Source of the DNA: JBHOQX01 sp042408595
GTDB lineage: Bacteria > Chloroflexota > Chloroflexia > Chloroflexales > Roseiflexaceae
DNA length: 26,428 nt
NCBI GenBank assembly: GCA_042408595.1
Contig: JBHOQX010000056.1
Coordinates: 1-26,428, forward strand
Reading direction: 5' to 3'
Made by a program: the position numbers and the translations under genes. Positions within the stretch are counted from its first letter, which is position 1, and the number at the start of each line of letters is the position of its first letter. Of this stretch, positions 17,074 to 22,066 are shown one piece after another. Below the pieces are notes generated by a model. The model was not told where the DNA came from, made no database searches, and saw nothing but the letters and a program-made list of their open reading frames with translations.

Positions 17074-17108
17074 CTCCTACCGGCCCCAATCGGGCGATCA
17101 GGTAGAAG
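17074..17108 (-). promoter_or_regulatory. Switch stem competing with fluoride aptamer 2
   Basis: CTTCTACC, the 3' strand of the aptamer, can pair with GGTAGGAG (17074-17081) over eight positions with one G-U, and an inner GCCC/GGGC stem. This pairing excludes the aptamer pseudoknot stem GAAGC/GCTTC, as expected of a riboswitch expression platform. It has no U-tract itself. Confidence 0.5.
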
Positions 17109-17151
17109 CTATCAGCCGCCAGAGGCGGCGGTACGCGAGCTTCATCGCGCC
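17101..17151 (-). ncRNA. Fluoride riboswitch 2 (crcB motif)
   Basis: The minus strand reads GGCGCGATGAAGCTCGCG, then TACC, a GCCGCC-TCT-GGCGGC stem, then TGATAGCTTCTACC. This has the order of the known fluoride aptamer: first stem CGCG/CGCG enclosing ATGAAGC, second hairpin, and a 3' strand (GCTTC) pairing with GAAGC. Compared with aptamer 1 the GAGGC/GCCTC pair is replaced by GAAGC/GCTTC, a compensated change supporting real structure. It starts 20 bases after the stop of the 149-residue gene and leads to the repeat-protein gene. No separate promoter was identified, so it may act within a longer transcript. Confidence 0.87.
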
Positions 17152-17171
17152 AGCGACGTGCTGGAGGAGTG

Positions 17172-17621
17172 TCAGCGATTCTGCCCGGTGAGTACTCCTT
17201 TCCTGTCTTCAGTGTTCAGAAGCGCCCGCAGCGCCCGGATTCGCGCCAGCACCTGCGCGATGTCGGCCTCTAGCCGCGCCGCGCTGCCGGGATCGACCTG
17301 GCCGTAGGCCCGCAGCTTCGCCGGGCGGATATCCTCCAGCTCGGCCCAACTGGTCGCCAGCAGGGCATCGATCGTCCGCGCCGCCGAGCGCGGCTCCGTG
17401 GCGAGGCCGTAGGCCACGGCGAGCCGTGCGATTTCGCCGCGCAGCCCGGCAAGCCCGGCGGCCAGCGCGTGGGCGGCGCACGCCGGCACATCCGCCGCGA
17501 CCTGCTGCAGCGCCTGCCCGCCCTGCGTGTGGCGCAGCAGGGCATCGATTTGATCGCAGCGCTCCTCCAGCAGCCGCAGCGTCGCTGCGAGCGCGTTGCG
17601 TTGGGCAGCGTTGAGGGCCAT
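17172..17621 (-). CDS. Helical protein of unknown function controlled by a fluoride riboswitch
   Basis: 149 residues from the ATG at 17621, 16 bases after the U-tract of the riboswitch terminator. Only a short AGG serves as ribosome site. The sequence is almost wholly helical (Ala/Leu/Arg/Glu), with three or four amphipathic helices broken near residues 45, 75 and 105 (PRS, RPAKLRAYGQVDPGS). There is no membrane segment or signal peptide. Two cysteines (22 and 48) do not form a known motif. I recognise no family; a four-helix bundle is a guess. It is the first gene after a strong promoter and riboswitch 1, so its expression should rise when fluoride accumulates. The stop is followed at once by riboswitch 2. 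Confidence 0.8.
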   Translation of the reverse strand: MALNAAQRNALAATLRLLEERCDQIDALLRHTQGGQALQQVAADVPACAAHALAAGLAGLRGEIARLAVAYGLATEPRSAARTIDALLATSWAELEDIRPAKLRAYGQVDPGSAARLEADIAQVLARIRALRALLNTEDRKGVLTGQNR

Positions 17622-17636
17622 AGGTTGCCTGTCAAC

Positions 17637-17681
17637 AAAAAACCTCTACGGCCGACCCGTGTGGGTCGTTCTCCGTAGAGG
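17637..17681 (-). terminator. Intrinsic terminator of fluoride riboswitch 1
   Basis: Minus-strand CCTCTACGG pairs with CCGTAGAGG, with an inner CGACCC-ACAC-GGGTCG stem, followed by six T (17637-17642). Its 5' arm is the 3' strand of the aptamer pseudoknot (GCCTCTAC), so ligand binding would prevent terminator formation: a transcriptional ON switch. Confidence 0.9.
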
Positions 17682-17722
17682 CCATCAGCCGGGATACCGG
17701 CATTACGCGAGCCTCATCGCGC
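17675..17722 (-). ncRNA. Fluoride riboswitch 1 (crcB motif)
   Basis: The minus strand reads GCGCGATGAGGCTCGCG, TAAT, GCCGG-TATC-CCGGC, then TGATGGCCTCTAC. This closely matches the well-studied Thermotoga petrophila fluoride aptamer in order and conserved bases (GATGAGGC, a short hairpin, GCTGATGGCCTCTAC). Stems are CGCG/CGCG, GCCGG/CCGGC and the GAGGC/GCCTC pseudoknot. Promoter, aptamer, overlapping terminator and gene are all in register, so this is a complete switch for the 149-residue gene. Confidence 0.95.
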
Positions 17723-17735
17723 AAGTGCTGCTGAC

Positions 17736-17764
17736 AGTATAGCGTGTCACGTGTGGCGTGTCAA
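17736..17764 (-). promoter_or_regulatory. Strong sigma70-type promoter of riboswitch 1
   Basis: Minus-strand TTGACA (17759-17764), 17-base spacer, TATACT (17736-17741). The -35 is a full consensus match. Predicted transcription start near 17729, a few bases before the aptamer. Confidence 0.9.
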
Positions 17765-17902
17765 GCGCGAGCAAATTCCCGCATGGCCACGCATGTCCGT
17801 GGGAGCGTTGTTGCAGGCTGTCCAAAGAGTGCTGATGGGGGAGTTGGGGCTTTCGGGAAACATCCGGCGCCGCTGCCGCCCGCGCGGCAGCGCAATAAGC
17901 AT

Positions 17903-17927
17903 GCCTGGAGGGCGTAACCCTCCAGGC
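17903..17927 (-). terminator. Perfect 10-bp hairpin (REP-like, copy 2) after the AraC gene
   Basis: GCCTGGAGGG and CCCTCCAGGC enclose CGTAA, followed on the plus strand by CTCCCCGG. It is 78 bases past the AraC stop. It resembles the elements at 16597 and 21897, so it may be a dispersed palindrome reused as a terminator. Confidence 0.5.
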
Positions 17928-17955
17928 CTCCCCGGTTCAGACAGCTTCTTCGGAC

Positions 17956-17983
17956 GAACCCTGCACCCTGACCCCTGGCCCTG
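17956..17983. repeat. Heptamer repeats, intergenic
   Basis: Four heptamers in register: GAACCCT, GCACCCT, GACCCCT, GGCCCTG. Same style as the repeats in mfd and ftsK. Confidence 0.5.
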
Positions 17984-18004
17984 CGCGTCACGCGCCCGGC
18001 GGAC

Positions 18005-18988
18005 TCATTCCTCCGCGGCGCTACGTTCGGGCGCGCGGAGGCGCCGCCGGTAGGCGCGCGGTGTCATCCCGGTGCGCGCCTTGAACAGCCGCGCGAAGTA
18101 GCTGGGATCGTACCCCAGGGCGGCGCTGATCGCCGGAATGGGCATGGTGGTGTGGGCCAGGTATTCCTTGGCGCGCTCGGTGCGCAGGGCCGCCAGGTAC
18201 TCGCCGGGCGTCTGGCCGACATGCGCGCTGAAGAGCGCAGAAAAATATGACGGGCTGAGCCACACGGCGTGTGCCACGTCGGGCACATCGATGGCGGATT
18301 CGAGGTTCGCCTCCATGAAGGCGATCGCGCGCTGGATGATCGGTGCCTGCTGCCGGGCGCGGCTGGCCGAGAGATCCTGCGCGTGATTGAGGCGGTGCGC
18401 CAGGCCGACGATGGTGTTGGCGATCTGGCCGATCAGTGCGCCGGCCGCTTCGAGCTGCTCGCGCGTCATTTTGGGCGAGCGGGCGAGCGCAGCGCGGTAG
18501 CGCGCCCACGGAATGCCAAGCTGGCGGGCGTACTCACGCTGTGCCGCGAGATCGAACCTATCGCGCAGGATCACCGGGTGGGTCTTCATCGTCCCCAGCA
18601 CCTCGCCTTCGACCACCACCGGGGCGATCGCGCTGGCGAAGGTGTCGTGGAAGCTGGCGCGCACGTAGGGCGCGAGCACCGGCTCCGGCGGCTCCGCCAG
18701 CGCGTTGAGATGGTTCCAGGCGGCCCATCCCAGCGCCTCGCCCACCAGGAACCACAGGTCCGGCTGGCCTTCGTAGTTGTGGCGCAGGCGCTGCCAGCGC
18801 TGCAGCGCGTGGTCGTCGTCCAGGTAAAACTCCATAAACGGAACGCCGATCACAAGGCCGGAGACCTTCTCCAGATTTTCTGCCAGATCGCAGACCAGGT
18901 GGGGCGGGATCAAGCGGAAGATACGCGGGATGGGGGTGGGCGCGGGCTGCGGCGTCCAGCGGGCCAGGTCGCGCCAATACACCGCCAC
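18005..18988 (-). CDS. PocR-AraC transcriptional regulator (probably the 3' part of a frameshifted gene)
   Basis: 327 residues as read from a GTG at 18988. Residues about 25-175 are a PocR-type sensory domain (IPPHLVCDLAENLEKVSGL, YLDDDHALQRWQRLRHN). Residues about 220-318 hold the two AraC helix-turn-helix motifs (VAHAVWLSPSYFSALFSAHVG and GYDPSYFARLFKARTG). The GTG lies inside a strand of the upstream discoidin domain: that frame reads FTSLA just before, and this frame continues VAVYWRDLARW. With one base restored the two would make a single discoidin-PocR-AraC protein of about 500 residues. It likely regulates the sugar cluster upstream on the same strand. If translated alone, the GTG start lacks a good ribosome site. 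Confidence 0.88.
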   Translation of the reverse strand: MAVYWRDLARWTPQPAPTPIPRIFRLIPPHLVCDLAENLEKVSGLVIGVPFMEFYLDDDHALQRWQRLRHNYEGQPDLWFLVGEALGWAAWNHLNALAEPPEPVLAPYVRASFHDTFASAIAPVVVEGEVLGTMKTHPVILRDRFDLAAQREYARQLGIPWARYRAALARSPKMTREQLEAAGALIGQIANTIVGLAHRLNHAQDLSASRARQQAPIIQRAIAFMEANLESAIDVPDVAHAVWLSPSYFSALFSAHVGQTPGEYLAALRTERAKEYLAHTTMPIPAISAALGYDPSYFARLFKARTGMTPRAYRRRLRAPERSAAEE

Positions 18989-19500
18989 TGCGCCAGCGAG
19001 GTGAACTGCGCCAGCCCGCCGGGCGCGCCGATCAGCCGGACGGCGCGCGCCGTGGTAGTCGCGAAGGTGAGCGTGTAGTGTTCGTAGGGGCGACGCTGGT
19101 AGCGGCTGTCACGAAAGTTGTACGGCGGCGTGATCCGAAGCCGCTCGACCGGCTGCCAGGCGCCGCCAGCGGCCAACTGGACCTCGACCCCCAGGCTCGT
19201 CCACCAGCCGCCATCGCGGTAGGGAAAGCCCATGGTTAATTCGAGGCAGTTGAACGTGGTGGGCGCCATGAAGTGAAGGGCGTACCACTCCGGCCCCCTG
19301 GCCTGGTTCTGGCCGTCGTAGGTGTCGAAGGTAGCGCTTTGATCGAGGTCCGCGAGCGCACAGGTGTCGCTCGTCCACACCCGGCCGCGCAGCAGCACGT
19401 TCGGGTCGCGTGCGCCATGGCCGGTGACGTGCGGCGTCGAAACGCTGACAGCCGCGCGATCCGGGATCGCAAGATTTTCGTCGCCTGGTATCGGCTGCAT
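18910..19500 (-). CDS. Discoidin (F5/8 type C)-like domain protein, probably the 5' part of the AraC gene
   Basis: 196 residues as read; GGAG eight bases before the ATG at 19500. Residues about 30-160 look like a galactose-binding jelly roll (VLLRGRVWTSDTCALADL, WYALHFMAPTTFNCLELTMG, VRLIGAPGGLAQFTSLA). Past FTSLA, near 18990, the frame turns into Pro/Arg-rich nonsense (GRRSPRPPPSRVSSA), while the coding sense continues in the next frame as the PocR-AraC protein. No signal peptide, consistent with an intracellular ligand-binding module. It lies 26 bases after the enolase-like gene, so it is probably the last cistron of that operon. Confidence 0.75.
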   Translation of the reverse strand: MQPIPGDENLAIPDRAAVSVSTPHVTGHGARDPNVLLRGRVWTSDTCALADLDQSATFDTYDGQNQARGPEWYALHFMAPTTFNCLELTMGFPYRDGGWWTSLGVEVQLAAGGAWQPVERLRITPPYNFRDSRYQRRPYEHYTLTFATTTARAVRLIGAPGGLAQFTSLAQWRCIGATWPAGRRSPRPPPSRVSSA

Positions 19501-19526
19501 CGCGCCGCTCCATCGAGCGGCGGGAC

Positions 19527-20159
19527 CTACGCCCGCCGCCGCGTCTCCCAGCCCTCCTCGAACAGGCGCAGGAAGTTGTCCTCGCCGTAGGGGTGCGCCG
19601 CGGCGACGGCCTCGTTCAGCTCCACGCCGATACCCGGTCGGTCAGGCACGTCGAGATACCCATCCACAACACGCGGCACGCCCTCGAAGAGGTCGCGCGT
19701 CCAGGGGGCCAGGAAGTCGTCGAAGCACTCCTGGATGAGAAAGTTCGGCAGGCTGGCGTGGATATGGGCGTTGATCGCCGTGTTGAGCGGGCTCTGCGCC
19801 TGGTGCAGTGCCACGAGCGCCTCGGCTGCTTCAGCGATGGCGGCCGCCTTGCGCGCCCCCGAGATCCCGCCGATTGCCAGAGTCTCCGGCTGCACAATAT
19901 CCACGGCGCGGTGCGCCACCAGCTCGGCGACCTCCGAGAGCCGGCGGCAGCGCTCGCCGGCCGCCACCGGCACCGGGATCGCCCGCGCGACCGCCACCGT
20001 CGCGGCGATGTCGGTGGACATCACCGGCGTTTCGAACCACATCGGGCGGAACTCTTCCAGCTGCCTGCCGATCCGGATAGCGGTCGAGACGCTGAACCGG
20101 TCGTGCCCCTCGATCAGCAGGTCGACATCGTCGCCGACCGCCTGGCGCACGGCGCGCAC
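19527..20159 (-). CDS. Enolase-superfamily sugar-acid dehydratase-like protein, C-terminal part after amber stop
   Basis: The same reading frame as the gene beginning at 20663, continuing without break after a TAG at 20304-20306. The first available internal start gives 210 residues. Between the TAG and this start the frame still reads true protein (YQGPRDPGFFAEAA, then GYTALKFDPFGAAYRFF). Metal-binding and active-site features of the mandelate racemase/muconate lactonizing group are present: ALKFDPFG, LLIEGHDRF, WFETPV, GERCRRLSE and the C-terminal His region (ALHQAQSPLNTAINAH, PNFLIQE). The closest look is to galactonate/gluconate dehydratase relatives, which turn sugar acids into 2-keto-3-deoxy acids. 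Inference: the neighbouring aldolase would then cleave the product. Confidence 0.8.
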   Translation of the reverse strand: MRAVRQAVGDDVDLLIEGHDRFSVSTAIRIGRQLEEFRPMWFETPVMSTDIAATVAVARAIPVPVAAGERCRRLSEVAELVAHRAVDIVQPETLAIGGISGARKAAAIAEAAEALVALHQAQSPLNTAINAHIHASLPNFLIQECFDDFLAPWTRDLFEGVPRVVDGYLDVPDRPGIGVELNEAVAAAHPYGEDNFLRLFEEGWETRRRA

Positions 20160-20303
20160 GATCGCCAGCGAGCGGCGTTCCTCGGCGGCCTGGAAGAAGC
20201 GGTAGGCCGCGCCGAATGGGTCGAACTTCAGCGCGGTGTAGCCCAGCTCGCATACCCTTGCCGCTGCCTCGGCGAAGAAGCCGGGGTCGCGCGGCCCCTG
20301 GTA

Positions 20304-20663
20304 CTAGCCATTGGCATAGACTCGCAGCTGCGGCCGCTGCATACCGCCCAACAGCTGCCAGACGGGCGCGCCGAGCCACTTGCCCAGGATGTCCCAGCAT
20401 GCGATCTCGATCGCGTTCATCGCGACGCTGACCTGCAGAAACATCCCTTTGTACATCTTCTGCCAGAGGCGTTCGGGATGCAGCGGGTCTTCGCCAATCA
20501 CAAAGCGTGCCAGTTCGTGGACGCCGGCCTCGTCGGGCCGGGTGCTCAGCCCCGCAGTCGCTTCGCCAAGGCCGATCAGACCCTCATCGGTGGCGACCTT
20601 GACAAACGTCCAGTTCTTCCAGGGGTTGCCGACCACGATCGTTGTCAGGCCAGTGATGCGCAT
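20304..20663 (-). CDS. Enolase-superfamily sugar-acid dehydratase-like protein, N-terminal part, ended by in-frame amber codon
   Basis: From the ATG at 20663 (AAGGA seven bases upstream; an ORF start at 20699 has no such site) to a TAG at 20304-20306, 119 residues. It covers the N-terminal capping domain (MRITGLTTIVVGNPWKNWTF, DEGLIGLGEATAGL, AIEIACWDILGKWLGAPVWQLLGG) and the start of the barrel (LRVYANG). The next codon is TAG where family members usually have Trp (YANGWY), so a TGG-to-TAG change is likely. The full gene would be 19527-20663, 378 residues, normal for the family. A pseudogene, an assembly error or amber read-through are possible. Confidence 0.8.
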   Translation of the reverse strand: MRITGLTTIVVGNPWKNWTFVKVATDEGLIGLGEATAGLSTRPDEAGVHELARFVIGEDPLHPERLWQKMYKGMFLQVSVAMNAIEIACWDILGKWLGAPVWQLLGGMQRPQLRVYANG

Positions 20664-20710
20664 GGCATTATCCTTCGCACCGGCGCGTTCTTCCTGCATA
20701 GGTTGGACGA

Positions 20711-20752
20711 GACGGGGGACAACGGCCGGACGACCGGCTCACATCCCCCGTC
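20711..20752 (-). terminator. Hairpin at the end of the aldolase gene
   Basis: GACGGGGGA (20711-20719) and TCCCCCGTC (20744-20752) pair over nine bases, with an inner GCCGG-ACGA-CCGGC stem. It overlaps the aldolase stop codon and lies in the 87-base gap before the enolase-like gene. No U-tract; perhaps an RNA-stabilising intercistronic hairpin. Confidence 0.4.
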
Positions 20753-21650
20753 AAACGTGGAACAACCCCGCAGCGTCCGCCAGGATGGCGTCCAGTTCGG
20801 CGCGGTCGTCCGCGTCGAGCGCGGCGCCGGGCGCGCGGCTGGCGCGGGTTGCGAAGATGCCCCGGCGATAGAGCACTTCCTTGTAGGCGGCGACGCCATG
20901 CAGGCGCTCGAAGCTGAGCAGGGACAGCAGGCGGGTGTGCAGCGCGCGCGCCCCGGCCTCGTCGCCGGCCTCCAGCCGGCCCCAGATCGCGACCAGGGCG
21001 TCGGTGGCTTGGGCCGCCGGCATGGTGCCGCACGCGCCGCGGCGGTACTCGTCCGGCAAATACATGCCGCCCTGGCCGCCGAACACCCCGTGGCAGGCGT
21101 CGCCAGCGGCGGCGATCACCGCGCCGATCTGGCGCGGCTCGGGCGGCGTCTCCTCCTTGATGTACTGGACGCCGGGGAGCTCGCGGCACATGCGCGCCAG
21201 CAGGGCGGCGCTCATCGGCGTGCCGATCGGGCCGATGTAGTTCTGAACGCAGATCGGAATATCCACCGCCTCGGCCAGCGCGCGGTAATAGTCGTAGTAG
21301 CCCTCGGCGTTGGGATGCAAGACGTGCGGCGGCATGGCCATGATGCCGTCCGCGCCGGCCTGTTGTGCGAAGCGGCTGAGCGCGGCGGCCGGGAGCGCGT
21401 GGCCGGAGGTTGTCGCCGCGATCACCGGCACGCGCCCGCCGGCCTCGGCGACGACGATCTCGATCCAACGGTGGCGCTCGTCGTCCGACAGCGTCGTGAA
21501 CTCGCTGGCGTTGGCCGGGCCGACCAGGCCGTGCACACCGGCCTCGAGGCAGAAGCGCACCTCGCGGCGCAGGCTGGCCTCGTCCAGCTGATAGCTGGCG
21601 GTGAAGGGGGTGGCGAGAATGGCGAAGATGCCGCGCCAGGGCTGGTTCAT
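20751..21650 (-). CDS. Dihydrodipicolinate synthase/KDG-aldolase family lyase (DapA-like)
   Basis: 299 residues from the ATG at 21650 (GGAG six bases upstream, preferred to the ATG at 21680). It is a class I TIM-barrel aldolase of the DapA/NanA family: IFAILATPFT at the start, ANASEFTTLSDDER (substrate loop), Schiff-base Lys165 in VQYIKEETPP, and Tyr138 (VQNYIGP) in the region of the usual catalytic Tyr. GGQGGMYLPDEYRRGACG resembles sugar-acid aldolase members. It is not expected to be the lysine-pathway DapA, given its position beside an enolase-superfamily dehydratase-like gene. Together they suggest sugar-acid breakdown to pyruvate plus an aldehyde. It has its own promoter at 21800-21805. 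Confidence 0.88.
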   Translation of the reverse strand: MNQPWRGIFAILATPFTASYQLDEASLRREVRFCLEAGVHGLVGPANASEFTTLSDDERHRWIEIVVAEAGGRVPVIAATTSGHALPAAALSRFAQQAGADGIMAMPPHVLHPNAEGYYDYYRALAEAVDIPICVQNYIGPIGTPMSAALLARMCRELPGVQYIKEETPPEPRQIGAVIAAAGDACHGVFGGQGGMYLPDEYRRGACGTMPAAQATDALVAIWGRLEAGDEAGARALHTRLLSLLSFERLHGVAAYKEVLYRRGIFATRASRAPGAALDADDRAELDAILADAAGLFHV

Positions 21651-21799
21651 GTGCCGCTCCAGACGCCAGGCGTTGCGCACCCGCCGCCCGTCGCTGGCCC
21701 TGCGCCTTGCCCCGCGTGCGGGGGGCGAACGAGCATCAACTCCCCGGTAGCGGAGATGGGCGGTAGGGAGGGCATGGCTTCAGGATGCGCGTGAGGGAC

Positions 21800-21808
21800 A
21801 TTATACCA
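21800..21808 (-). promoter_or_regulatory. Promoter of the aldolase-enolase-regulator cistrons, extended -10
   Basis: Minus-strand TGGTATAAT with a perfect -10 (21800-21805) and an extended TG. No -35. The predicted start is near 21793, so the leader is about 140 bases, long enough for further control. Confidence 0.6.
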
Positions 21809-21896
21809 CTCGGTGGGAAAAGGGGCATGTGGCTGGATGTCGCCTCCCTACCTTCCCGCTTCGGGCGCCCTCCGACAAACTGGCTGAAAACAGGTT

Positions 21897-21918
21897 GGCC
21901 TGGAGGGCTACGCCCTCT
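21897..21918. repeat. REP-like palindrome, copy 3 (partial)
   Basis: GGCCTGGAGGGCTACGCCCTC: GAGGG and CCCTC pair around CTACG. The left half is nearly identical to the element at 17903 (CCTGGAGGGC); the right half has diverged. Confidence 0.35.
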
Positions 21919-22066
21919 GTATTCGGTCGACGGCTGCGTCGCCGACCGCACAGCGGTATCTGAGGCCGGCAGCCCTCACCCCTCGCCAGAAACGTTTCAG
22001 ACCGCCGCTGCGAACGCAGTGGCGCGCCAGGCGGGGCGCCAGCGGGAGCGCCGCCGGGTGCGCCGC

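Larger units (their letters stand above)
17765..18004. other. Intergenic region between AraC regulator and fluoride locus
   Basis: 240 bases without a supported gene. It contains the REP-like hairpin at 17903-17927, probably ending the AraC transcript, and a run of heptamers (GAACCCT, GCACCCT, GACCCCT, GGCCCTG) at 17956-17983. Confidence 0.6.
21651..22066. other. Intergenic region with aldolase promoter and REP-like element
   Basis: 416 bases with no supported gene. It includes the extended -10 promoter, a CCCCGC-ACGCGGGG hairpin in the aldolase leader, and a palindrome near 21897-21918. Open frames in the region are shadows. Confidence 0.6.

Noticed and set aside
19593..21794. 733-residue plus-strand frame
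   Set aside because: Antisense shadow across enolase-like and aldolase genes.
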